Shown here: positions 38,151 through 51,335 of the stretch, one piece after another | Position numbering within the stretch: the stretch's first letter is position 1 | Layout of the letters: each line of letters begins with the position of its first letter | DNA from: Sclerotinia nivalis | Taxonomy: Eukaryota > Ascomycota > Leotiomycetes > Helotiales > Sclerotiniaceae | Direction of reading: 5' to 3' | Assembly: GCA_029531795.1 (NCBI GenBank) | Contig: JAPEIS010000016.1 | Coordinates: 124,001-188,000, forward strand | DNA: 64,000 nt | Program-made: the position numbers and the translations under genes | Notes under the pieces: model-generated | Database searches by the model: none | The model's input: only the letters and a program-made list of their open reading frames with translations | Told to the model about the DNA's origin: nothing

Positions 38151-38890
38151 TCAAGAATCATGGAACTCGTATTGCTCCTGCCATGTCATTTGACCTTTCC
38201 AATCCCCTCCTCCAACGTTTTCCAGGCCAAGTGGGCGCCACGGGAACAGCTTCTTCATATGTGTGCGCGCCTTGAGATGCTTGGGGACTTCAGGTGCGAT
38301 AGAACCGTGTGGGCCACGAATTTTCAGGTGAGGAAGGTTACGGATTTTCAACAGGCTCCATAACCCCGGGTCGTCGACGGAAGATATCGCAGGTGAGGAG
38401 GGGAGGCAGAGTCGAAGCCAAGATATTCGCATAAAATCCCAGTGTTTATGAAGGTACTCAAAAGCCTCGTAAGCATAATCGATAGTCCGCTGGCCCCAAC
38501 CCGTGGCATTCTCATCATCAAGATAGGATACACTGAGGAACCGAACGTTGTGCAGAGTTGTAGCATCTCGACCCGGACCGTGTTCGAAGAAGGCTGACAG
38601 GGTTTTCAAGTCGCTGAACTAGAGGGCTTCGCCAATGCGGAGTTTGACTGGCATAGTCTCTCTGCCTTTCGTGGAAGTTGAGTAAGGGTAGTTGAGGTAG
38701 ATCGCACGAAAAGTCTTCGATACTGATGCTACTGAGTGGTGTGTGGTGTGTGGCATGGGTCGACACCGCCACCAAGCGGTCGCGCGTCCGCGACGATATA
38801 ACCCAAGACCTGGGTAGTGGTCTCAGTAGGTATGGCAGTCGTGTTACTGTGGAAGGTAAGGAAGGTTGAAGGGGTAGAGACGTCTGCCAT
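38151..38890 (-). pseudogene. Broken hypothetical gene (stop and frameshift)
   Basis: A minus-strand gene of a type I cannot name, possibly F-box-like. The second part, 38151-38700, is strongly protein-like (LHNVRFLSVSYLDDENA, AYEAFEYLHKHWDFMRISW, LRLCLPSSPAISSVDDPG, RTHMKKLFPWRPLGLENV). It carries an in-frame TAG at 38619-38621 that a C-to-T change from CAG would explain (GEAL*FSDLKTL). The N-terminal part, from ATG 38888-38890 (MADVSTPSTFLTFHSNTT), is in another frame that closes at 38729, so a frameshift lies at about 38700-38740. A related, more decayed fragment lies at 43546-43617. Confidence 0.5.
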
Positions 38891-40036
38891 GACGAAGGCT
38901 GGATGTTGACTTAGCATCAAGAATAGGGATGAAGGGGGTCATGACAAAATAAGGTTGGCAGAAGAAGAAACTCAACCTGTCGATCATAGTCGTTGGTAGC
39001 CGTGAATGAGACAGGCAATTTTGTATGGAGGATTTCACAGGCTTCTGGATGTGGTGAGCTGGGGCTGGTGGTGCTGTGACTGGTGCTATGTAGCTGGAGA
39101 AGGTAAATTTGTTGCCGTTTCCAGCAGCAAGGTTTTGGTCATCAAAACGCCAATGATATGATAAGCAGCGTCTCCACAAGACAGTCACAAAACGGTCTAT
39201 GAAAAGAAGAAAAAGAGGGTCCAGACTCAGCTGCAAGCTCGAAAGGTGAACGAGCCGATACAGGGATGCTGAGTCCTTATATTTTTGACCTGGGCAATCA
39301 AGGAATTACATCATAGTTATATATAGCCTTTCGAAGACAGCAAAGCGAAGAAGAACCCGTCCATCGTATATATAATTAGAGCAGAATACCGCCCTTCAAA
39401 GCTTGACACTAGAAAAAATCATTTGGGAAAGCTTTCTAAAGAAGCCAAACGCAGGGGCCAGTGTGATTTACTTCAGTAAGACAAATCTATAGGTGCCGGA
39501 TCGTAAGCAGAATGGTCAACAAGTAAGTTGTCGTCGTGCAATCTGAACAATTGCGTACAGTCCCGCCCGAATACCCTCCAGTCCTCATACGCCTAGCGAG
39601 CAAGCTTCGACCCCACTCCTATCTCACATCCTATCTCCAACGACCTCGTACTGGAGAAAAAGCGCGGTCTTGATGATCCCCATAATGATCTGCTCACGAT
39701 TTTCGCTGGCCCATATGCTCTTCGCATTCTCCGGCCTTGGCCACAAGAGCCGTTACTGCGTACACCTTAGGCTTCAATATGTCTGTTACTCGTCGATGCG
39801 CCTTCTCGGCCTCCTTTACCATCTCTATCTGTTGGTAGGCCTCCGGTGCGTAGGAACCGTAGAATAAGAGTAGTACGATATTGAGGTTATTCACAATAAG
39901 TGCACCCTATGGAGGCTAGCATAAAGCTGCGCAATTGACCGCCTTAAAGAAAGAGGTTATATTGCGCATCGGATTCGAAAGAACTCTATAGGGGCGACGA
40001 CTATATAAAGGTCGTCGCTTAGGTGAGTTGCACGTG
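38891..40036. other. Accessory region without a supported gene
   Basis: About 1.15 kb. ORFs at 38844-39236, 39670-39867 and 39694-39894 have no motif. A 38-bp potential intron (39523-39560, GTAAGT...GTACAG) follows an ATG at 39512, but it is shorter than usual. A GCGACGAC / GTCGTCGC inverted repeat lies at about 39993-40017. Confidence 0.35.
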
Positions 40037-40691
40037 CTATAATGGCACGTGACAACCAACACTATCCTTCCCATCCTTTTTAGCGTTCTTTCTCTCCTGC
40101 TGTCTTTTTTTCTTATCCTTTCTTTTCTGTCTTCTCTGTCTGTTGGCTTCTTCGTTATCCGGTCTTGGCATAATCACCCATGCGCTACTGTTTGGGCGCC
40201 AGTAAAATATATACCACGAATTTTGCTGTCTCAGCTCCGAATTTGAGAGACGCACAGTAACGTGGGGATCTGGATTGGGGTCATTTCGACTAGTAGTCGG
40301 ATGAAGGCCATTACTAAAGTGGCAATATTAGAAAAGAAGATAGTCCTGGCGTCAATATCACTTACAGGACGTAAGCCTGGTCGAAAACAATGGTTCCAGC
40401 ATCAACATTATAAGTGTCATGGCCATCCAAGTTGAGCCACTCGTGGAGCTCAGTCTCGTAATAATATCTGAAATTTGCATCGCACTCGGGGTCGTAGGAT
40501 ACATGGATAGGCGGATACTTGGGTTGAGTCTAAAAACTGAAAGCTGAAGAGGAAATATAGGATTTCCCAGACTACCTCTCTATAAACATGTTCTCCTCTT
40601 CGGCCCTTTGCCCGAGACTGATGTGATCGGCGTCAACCCAAACGATGTTGGCCAGTTCTCTGTCAAAATCTACCGTCGAAAAGTGGAGGAA
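40037..40691 (-). pseudogene. Multi-exon hypothetical gene, probably damaged
   Basis: Three coding-like exons on the minus strand. Exon 40576-40691 reads FSTVDFDRELANIVWVDADH and ISLGQRAEEENMFIE. Exon 40376-40529 reads QPKYPPIHVSYDPECDANFR, YYYETELHEWLNLDGHDTY, NVDAGTIVFDQAYVL. Exon 40037-40313 reads NGLHPTTSRNDPNPDPHVTV, WYIFYWRPNSSAWVIMPRP, then a basic K/R/Q tail with stop TAG 40037-40039. The intron 40314-40375 (GTAAGT...TTTAG) is perfect and in phase. The junction between the first two exons (GTAGTC donor at 40575, TTTTTAG acceptor at 40530) is out of phase by one base, so a small deletion or other splice site is needed. No start codon found upstream. No family recognised. Confidence 0.5.
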
Positions 40692-41030
40692 CTAGGAGCC
40701 GAAAGCTCAACGATGCCCTCCTGCCCCGCGTGTGGCTTACACGTGACTAGTCCGATTCCTTTTCCCCGAGATGATCTGAACATGGCACGTGATTAACTAA
40801 TCTCCTGTCCTCTGACATAAAGTGTGTATTTTGACAAAGATGAAAGATGGAAGCCGCCGAGAAGTACTATGAAGTATTGAAGAGAGCCAAGGGAGAGATA
40901 ATGACGTAGAAGGATTCGATGATATGAGAATTAAACCATAGGTTGTAGATAGTCCTGTGGCAGATGGTCAGTACCACAAACCAGGGAACGGTACGCGCTA
41001 TTTTAAGAAGATACGCCGAATCTATCCTCC
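40692..41030. other. Accessory spacer
   Basis: 339 bp up to LTR copy C. Holds two CACGTGA motifs (about 40741 and 40785). No gene supported. Confidence 0.4.
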
Positions 41031-41163
41031 AGGAAACACGTTGGAAATGGATACGAATTGAAAATTTTGAGGTTGCGCATTTTATTCTAAACTAGGTTGA
41101 ATCGAAGCTGTTTTGTTGATGTTTCTGCTTCATGTTACCGCCTTCCCGATTAGGCCGGTAACA
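41031..41163 (-). mobile_element. 133-bp LTR-like element, copy C (TSD GGAGG)
   Basis: Reverse-oriented copy of the same family: on the minus strand it begins TGTTACCGGCCTAATCGG and ends AACGTGTTTCCT. It is flanked by the 5-bp duplication GGAGG (plus-strand CCTCC at 41026-41030 and 41164-41168). Few differences from copy A suggest a fairly recent shared source. Confidence 0.87.
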
Positions 41164-41387
41164 CCTCCCCAGCATAGCGCCGAGCATAAGCGCTTTGGGG
41201 TTCTGACTGCAAACCTGGATGCGCGCGCCAAAGAGCAAGCTGCCTTTGTGAATTAACTTGGCTATTTATATGGCAGGAGATGCTTTTAAATGGACACCTG
41301 GTGTGGTATTAACATTATTTTATTTCAAAAAAAAGAAAGACCTTCAACAGCCCCAACCCCAATCTGACTACATTATGAAATCGAAAT

Positions 41388-41568
41388 TGTGACACAATTG
41401 CCGTAAAGAGCTGAGAAATTAGGGTTCAATTATCTTTAGAATCTATAACTAGCGATCGAAAGGTCGATGGCCCCGAAGGGGTTATATATACTAGCTACAG
41501 GCACGTGATCGACCTCGAGCGAGACCCGATCGGGGTGATCGGCTTACATAACCCTTCGAACCGTGACA
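41388..41568. mobile_element. 181-bp LTR-like element with TG...CA ends (TSD GAAAT)
   Basis: Begins TGTGACACAATTGCCG and ends TTCGAACCGTGACA, flanked by GAAAT at 41383-41387 and 41569-41573. TG...CA ends plus a perfect 5-bp duplication are the hallmark of a retrotransposon solo LTR. It carries a TATA-like ttatatatac near 41483 and a CACGTG site. It is unrelated in sequence to the 133-bp family. Confidence 0.7.
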
Positions 41569-41783
41569 GAAATCTAGTTTTCTTTTCATGACTTTCAGCT
41601 TATTTATTATTTCTGATCTTGATTTGATTTTGTTAGTGCTTGCAACTTTTGGACCACTTTACCACCCACCCAACAATCATTTTTAGCGCGAGGTCCACCA
41701 GGAAAAGGATATTCCGTTAGCTCGCAGGAGATGCTACCTCACAACTAACCTCCATCTCCATCGCAGACTTCCCTATTCCCCTT

Positions 41784-43357
<1,574 letters not shown>

Positions 43358-46318
43358 TAGGGAAAAGTAGGTTTAGATGTGTAGAAGTTACTATTCTGCA
43401 TACAATGAAAAGAAACCTTATCTACAGTGTTCTATCCCTTTCTCGTCTTCAAGATCCTCTGCGTAGCACGCGATGCTTTGGCCAGGGGGTCATAGATGTG
43501 GGCAGCTAAAAGGTGGGTTATCATCACCAGCTAATTATGTCCGACGGAAGATATCACAGATAAGGAAGGGATGCAGAGCCGAAGCCACGACATTCGTATA
43601 AAATCCTGATGTTAATGGAGTGATCCACTTGGAAGGAAGAAGCCAATATTATGAATAAAATCCTTTACAATTTCTTTCGATTTTTAATCAAAAAGAAGAA
43701 ATTAGATTTATTACAGCCACCCGAACTTTGTGGTCTAGTGCTAACGTTGCAGATCGAGATTGTGAAGAGCAGGGTGATTCAGTCGTGCAAATACAACAAA
43801 TCATGCTTACATATCGGTCCTTATTTGAAATACCCATCTCCATTTACGTGTATTACTGAGATAATTATGGCTTCAATCTAAAAAGAGTAGGTATTATGGA
43901 TCTTGATTACAGGTGTCGCGAGAATTGAGGTTCGTTGTCTCCTAGGATTAGCCGACATCCCGCTTCCGCGCACGGTCGCCCTCGTGCCCCTATTATGTAT
44001 AAGTAGTTCGGGGTCCCCACACCTGTTCTTCTTCAGAAATCTTAGGTCTCATCAAGCCCACCATACAATTTTCTCTCTTTTTGGTTCACTATCTTGCTTC
44101 CGTTTTACTTTTGTGACAGCTATCGTAGTTGTTTTGTAATCTCCTGCTTTTGAATACCAATTGAACTTTTGAGAAATTTTTTATGTATAATTAAGTCTTT
44201 CCATTTCGCTAATCTAATTTGCTATTTCTTCATGATATGTCCTGCCTGTATTGCCATTTTTTTGCCGTTTCCCTAATCATTGCCATATCTTTACATCATT
44301 GGAATCCAGCTCCCTTGGTCCTTTGCTTAATATCATTTTCGTAATTTTCCAACGCTCGTATTCGTTCAATACATCATACATTGCATTGCATTGATGCCTT
44401 TGTTTCTACTCCGATCATCCTGATCTGAATTCTGATGCCAGTGCTCATGTATTCTCGTCTTCAGTTTTGTACTGCATGATTATCGAAAAATGATTATATC
44501 TCATCTAAATTATTCCACTCTAATCGGCATCACACAATGGCGGTAGCGTCATTTAATTGATCAGTCAAATATTTCATCCGGTTACGAATGTCATTAGTTC
44601 CTGAGATGTAATGTAATTGTATTTGCAAAATCTGTAGGGACAATACTATCATGTACAACCACTTCATAGCAACATCAATGCCGAGTATTTGTTCATGATT
44701 CGTGATTCACGATGACTAGTAGAATGGAAGGCGTCATTCTTGCGAGCTACTCGTGTTCCAGAGAATCCGCAACTTGGGAGGGGAGTAAAAAAGTATCGGA
44801 ATTCCAACCATTTGTAGCATATTCTCCCTACCAAGTTGTCGACCTTCTGGTACTACAACTAGATGAAAAATGTAAAAAGTATATTGTCAGCACTTCAATT
44901 GTCCGATTTGGAAGCTTCATTCCGGTAAATGCTCTCGTTGGTCAATTGGACAGACAATACCCGATGGATCGGGGTTAGTTGTTCGGCACTCATACTGCCC
45001 GCCCATATTAGTTTCTTCCAAAGCACTACCAGACTAGCTAGCGTTTAGACTAGTAATAATACGGGTAGAAGCAGGTAATACCAGAGTTAGGCGCAATTCG
45101 CATCTTCCTCCTTAGGAACTATCTGTGCCTATCAAATCTAAACCGCTGACAGACATCTGAAAGCTAGATTGTATCTACGGGCAAGTCGCTGGTTGTTCAA
45201 TACTGACTTCGGTACTTGAATTGAACATACGAAATTTGAACATTTTATTTATCAGCTTTGTGAATATCGTGTCGCACGCATGAAGTATGCTTCCTTTTGT
45301 AGTTTATCATCGATTCTATTTTATACTGGTTCATACACTTCTACAAACGGCAGCCACAACTCACTTGTCCGCTGATTATGAAAATACCGATGGAGTTTAC
45401 AAGTTGGTAAAGTGCCTGCACAAATTATCCATCCTCCTTTTCCTTTCTTAAAATCTTGTACCGACTACAAGCATCCCCGACCTTGGATAACCATTGACTG
45501 AGTCTTTGTAATGAAAATCCACAAACCTTCTTTGCCGTATTCCACAAGTACAATTCTTTAAACAATAATTATCATGGTGCTTGAGTCGTGTCAACGCTCA
45601 TGATAAGGATAATTTTCTAGACGTATGAACTAGGATAGATAATTGCAGCATCATGATGCTCAAATCTCCACAACGCTTCAATTAATCGTGTAACCCCTCA
45701 TTGATTGTCGATTTTTATTTAGAGCTATGATCTCGCTTGCCCTAGCGTGACACTGCAAAATTCAATATATTAGCCCTAGCTTCTCAAGTTCCATGCCCAC
45801 GCATCTCAGTGTGGTCTGTGTTTAAGAAAATCTACGTTTTGTCTCCACGCTCATCCCCGCATCATCAACTAAAATGACCTGCATCGGCACTCCATCACAA
45901 TTACCCCTCCATGATCTTCATCCATTCGAGTGAAATCGCAAAACTCTATCCAAATCCATGACAATTCTACCATTTATCGTGACGGTCTGTGTAATTTTGT
46001 CACATTTGCACCACAAACTGAGCTCGCACGGTTCATCCCAAAAATCTATAAGGTCTGCCATTTTCCCACGTCTTTTTTTTTTCTTCTTCTTCAAGTCACA
46101 TCAAAACATTACAGCAGGGGGAGCTTAGCTGGACACAACTGCGTACCTGATAGGCCAAGGCCAATTCAGTAGCAGGCGGACACAGCAGCTCCTTTTCCCG
46201 GAGATAAAGCCTGGCATAGCCTGTAGCAAGGTACGATATCTCATCCATCCACCTCTCTTCTTTGCTAACACGCACAACAGAACAGATCAGTATGGCTGTC
46301 ACACTGATCCGTCTCGAT
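43358..46318. other. Start of 15.5-kb gene-poor region
   Basis: No convincing gene. Contains the gene-fragment repeat at 43546-43617. A GC-richer patch at 43900-44060 looks like a promoter plus pyrimidine-rich leader (tattatgtataagtag near 43994) but no ORF follows. A 88-codon ORF (44712-44978) has no motif. Confidence 0.45.
43546..43617 (-). repeat. Decayed copy of part of the 38-kb broken gene
   Basis: Minus-strand reading DFIRMSWLRLCIPSLSVISS matches DFMRISWLRLCLPSSPAISS of the gene at 38151-38890 (its DNA counterpart lies at about 38374-38450). Most differences between the two are transitions, several of G-to-A type on the plus strand. Confidence 0.7.
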
Positions 46319-46403
46319 GATCCCGCTTCGATCTCATCTTGACCTTGTGAAGTACGATCCCGCTTCGATCTCGTCTTCCCTGAGTTGATCCCGCTTCGAT
46401 CTC
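46319..46403. repeat. Three dispersed-tandem copies of a 17-mer
   Basis: GATCCCGCTTCGATCTC occurs exactly at 46319-46335, 46356-46372 and 46387-46403, with unrelated spacers of 20 and 14 bp. Just beyond, ttcgccttcgggcat followed by ttattttgcttg is repeated at about 46486 and 46553, and a similar cgccttcggg recurs near 56190. Confidence 0.8.
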
Positions 46404-49400
46404 AACTCCCCCTTGTGAAGATGAATTCCCTTCTCTTCAGCCCGCCAGCAGCAAGGTTTTCCTCCTCAACCATTTGTTTTTTTTCGCGTTCGCCTTCGGG
46501 CATCCTAGTTATTTTGCTTGCTTGCTATTTTTTTTCACGCTTGCTTGCATTTTTCGCCTTCGGGCATTTGGGTTATTTTGCTTGTTTTGCTTTGCTTTGC
46601 TTGCTTTTTTCCCCTCTGTCTCAAGATTTCTGCTAGCGATAGTAGATTTCTTGGGACGATTTTTTTTGGTCCCTCGAGGTAGGTCACGTGATTTGAACCT
46701 AGGCTACTTTGGGTGTCTAGGCATTGCACTTGGTCCTTAAATTGATTAGTTCCTGGCACTTCATGACTATCAAGTCAACAAGCTGAAGAAGAAGACTATT
46801 GATCGTGCCTTGCAGCAACAGATATTGTCAAATTGAGCACCCAGACCCATTCAAAATTGTTGAGTTGGATGTATTTCAGGCCTGCTGGGTGAAGTTATAC
46901 ACATGCCGTTGGCGACTAATTTGATTTCGCTGGTGCGGATTATTGTTATAAGATCTTATTGTCTGGAAGTGAATGAAAGAAGTCCGTTGATGGATGATAC
47001 AATTTATGGCTATCTTTCGCATTTACTGTTATGTGATACATCGATGAGCATCACCCAGTAAAGCGTTCTGTAGGCTGAGGCTAAGACTATAGCACCATAT
47101 CAGACAGAGAGAATGCTTTCAAAAAAAGTGCATTCCCGGGCCTTCTTCTGGATCCCTTTCTTCTCCCCTTTTTGCATGCAGTTATGAAACAATATAGCAA
47201 ATCTACAACAACGCAAACCAAACTCTCTCTCGAAAAAAAAGAACGGAACTCATCGGATGATGTAGACTATGAGTGAAGATATACACACCGACTTCCATAA
47301 TGTAAGTATAGGAGACAAGAGTAACGAGGGGAAATTCTAATGGTCCATTCTGCTATAGTCTGCGTCCGACCAGTTCTTGAAAAACCTATGTATCAGATTA
47401 GATTTTCATTGCAAGTAATACTTATTTGACGCCTTTTACAACTCCAAACTTATCGAATCCACATCCATAATATCAATTCTAATATCATACATAGCATATA
47501 TAGGATCATCATTTTTTTGTACTTCATTAATATTCCATTGGAACATAAATATTGCAGATCTCATCTCATGTAGTGATTCCAGAACATCCAACTCACATCA
47601 CACTCACAATATCAAATTCGGGAATAGAAACATAAACATCTTCAGTTGAATAATCTTTAAGTATCGATCTTGATGTAAGAATTGCTACGTTGTCATCTCA
47701 TCTCCTTGCTCTCTAGAGGTGTACATCTATAACCACTTTCTGAATAATAATCCAGTGCAGAATCCTCAAAACTATATATCTAAAACCATGAACCTCTCTA
47801 TTTCATGCTGATTTTTGGCTGAAATATAGGAAGATTGTATGGATATTTATCATTGTGTACTCAAGGCAACGGATGACTACTCTTTAAGCCTGGATTGTAT
47901 TCACAATAATGAATAGTTCAAAAGTTATATTATCAAGGTTTTTCTCATGAGGAGGGAATTTTTTCTTGGATCCAGAGTGTGAACCAAGTCAATAACAATC
48001 CATCCCTACCTTCAAGCCTGGTGAGAATCAGACAATTAATATTCAAGTGTGCATAAAACATACCATTCCCCTTCATTTTTCCAGAAATAACTTTCTAAGA
48101 AGCAGTCAAGACTTATCTTTATGCTTCAGAACATCTGTTCCTTTAATGAATGCAAGGATGGATATATAACTTCAGAGCTTTTACTCACTATATCTTGAGA
48201 GCTCATTAGTGAGCAATCTTGCCATTTATCTCTCAACATCTCCTCAGTTCGACATTGAAAATCTTGTGAGATAACAAATAATGGATAATGATAACATGAC
48301 AAAAATCGTAGATATATAGGAAATGACAATAGAAAAAATCAGATAAGAATCAGTAAGGGAAGAATATCTCTTTCCAAGATTCTACTCTTAGAGCTGCAAA
48401 GTCTTGATGAATCTTCCCACTCTCAAAAAATTCTACAGACGACCTAATGATGTACAATAATAGTGTTTTCAAAGCCAGCTAATTATTGATTATGGGAGTT
48501 GAAACTACTATTTTATAGTAGACGAAGAACTATCGATAATGCTAGAGGTGTATGAGGACCGCAAAGGAATATAGTTATTCACCCCTGTACCTACTTACAT
48601 CTATTTCTATTCCCATCTACAAACCCCACCCACTCTCCTCTCTCTGCGCCGCCTTGTAAATATGTAAACTTCCTTCCCTAACCTCCTCTACAAAAATACC
48701 ATCCACTCTCAAATCACCATACCGTACTCATATAATGTTAACAATCATGGAAACTCCAAAAAAGAGCAGACCAAGTAAGTAAAATCTTACTTCTCAATCT
48801 TGGCAACGAAATAGCACCCGATAGTTATATTCATATGATACTAGCGTCATGGAGTAATAAATTTTTGTTTGAGGTTATAGATACGTACCGTAATACCAAT
48901 TATCGATTTTTGATTATGGGTTTTGAAGGTATGGTTAATACGTATACATACATATCTCCACATCTCAACGCGGCATGATATGGTATATTGGTGGTAATTT
49001 GTGATGTGTAATTTGCATATAACAGCACTTTGGATGATGATCATCTTATCATTGTGATTTTGTAGTAAAGAAGGATAGGGATAGCCTGCAAAGACAATAA
49101 AGACAATGAGTAATATGATAGGCAGCATCCAGTAAGCAGTAGATAATAGACGGGCCGTGTTATATGTATATAAAGTACTTGTATACAGCGGCAGATAATT
49201 TCTCTGATCTTATAACCTACCGAGGAAAACCTCAAAATCGGTTGATAACTGATCTCGGATATCCTCTCCCATCCGGCAAATTGAATATGAATTATATGAT
49301 ATGAACAAAACATCCTCCGTGTCAATAGCTGGAGCTTCGCCAACAGCTACAGAATCTTCCAGTACCGTGGAATCCCTTGATACCGTAGCCTTCGGGGAAT

Positions 49401-51310
49401 CTCATATGGTAAGAACCATCACGTGTCCTCCCGTATTTTTGTGTCACCACACATCATGTGTGTGTTCATGCACTCTCATTCACCATGCATTTCCTGCCTG
49501 ATCGTAGAGTCATTTCTTACATGTCACCTCTCAACTCTTATTTCACCGCCTATTTCTTGCCTCCTCGCCACCCCTCAATCCGGAGCGAACTCCGTGATAC
49601 CATAAAACCATTTGTACAATATTCATTACGAATACTTTATGCGTATCTGCGTAATATAGCGATGTATACAGCATATTATATGAAGAATAAGCTTATGGCT
49701 TACTTACAGCTCATTTCTTCATCAATGCCATTCATATTTTCATTACACCATTCTGCCAACACAACAACTAAACAATTAAACAATCTAGCGGTCTGAGACT
49801 CCGACTTATATATATGTATGTACTCGAGTATAAGAATGTAACTATAATCTGTAACCCCCACAAACCACAAACCCCCAGGTTGTGGGGGCAAATCGGGAAT
49901 TTCCTTTGAAGATATAAACTCGAGTGTATGGGGTAGTACAGAGAGAGTACAGCAATCTTCGTAAACCAATTATCCAATCGTCGAACAAGGAAAATTAATT
50001 ACATATTCAGATTTTAGGTGACTCAATCGTATTCGCATCTTACTTTTGGTGCCAAACTTGCACCACTCATTACACTAGCACCCAACACTTGTGAATGCGC
50101 ATTTGGAAATAAGTCTTACAACGAAAACACTATATGAATCAGTATACAAAGATTCTATACGCGATAAAATATCTTCCACAAGCATAAAAAAGTGCCCCAA
50201 TACCGAAAATCGTCCGGTTCCAGATCACACTATTTATTACAGTATAAGGAAATCGAGGTACCTAGGTGGTGGAATCACCTGTACCTGTATCTATCTGTAC
50301 TCACGACGACGTGGCGTAGTTTACGCATTTCACGTATTTATCCCGATTAATTTATCCACAAGGCTCACATCTACCACTGATCAGCCGGCGAATCCGAAGA
50401 TTCCGAAGATTCCAAATATGCCTGGTGGATGAACTGGATGGACGGATGATCCGAAAGATTCGAGAAGAACAAAGATATAGCATAGCATAGCATGACTGGA
50501 TTTTGGCTTCCAGAATTATTACTCCGTCGTACTCTGCACGGATAGAAATATGGAGAATGGAATCATGACGCTTCGAGATATGTGAAGATGATAAAATATG
50601 CCTCCCACCTTCTTATAAACCCCATCTTCCATCTAATTCGAACAAACTCTTGCCTCCTACCTTCTGCTGACTGAAAAGCAAGCAATTTTGAATATTCTAT
50701 CCCGCAGCTCTGATCTAGTACATAGGAAACTTATCCGAGTGCCGAAAGGCCAACAACTCAACCCAAGTCTTACAAGTCTTACAAGCCTAGAAGGAAGGCA
50801 CAGCTTAATTTCAAGACATACATTAACCTAAGACTACCTATGATTTAGTATTTTGCGCTTCACTTCTGAACCGGTTTGATTTGCTTTGATTTCGGCGGGT
50901 GACGCATTATTTTATAATAAGAGACGGAGGACTAACTGATAATACCTATGATATAAGGTTAATATGTGAACGGGGGCAAATCGATGAGGCATAGAAAGAG
51001 GCACAGTCCGCGAGTAATTACCAATTGTCTAACTTATCGGTCAATCTAGAAGCCTAAGAAATTTTTGTACCTTGAATCCCAACCCCATCGTGACTTGTAA
51101 TTAATCATCTTACAGTAGATACGCTATGTACTTTCGAGCTCTGGAATCTGCGATCTGAATATCAATTTATTTATTCCAGCCGGATGGCTAAATGGGGCCC
51201 TGTATTTAGGGTATTGAGGGTATGACATTCTCATCCCAGGTAGAAGCCATCCATCTATTCCAAAGGGATATATCAATCACAATATTGCCATCTACAATAA
51301 CCAACCATCG

Positions 51311-51335
51311 CATTCATTCATTCATTCATTCATTA
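51311..51335. repeat. (CATT)6 microsatellite
   Basis: Six uninterrupted CATT units. Confidence 0.85.

Noticed and set aside
39512..39867. Two-exon gene with a 38-bp intron
   Set aside because: The intron is shorter than usual for fungi, the first exon is 11 bp and the product has no motif.
46319..46403. CRISPR-like array
   Set aside because: Only three 17-bp repeats with short unequal spacers in a eukaryotic genome.
46675..46760. tRNA-like B box (GGTTCAAATC on the minus strand)
   Set aside because: No pairing T stem, A box or acceptor stem could be built around it.
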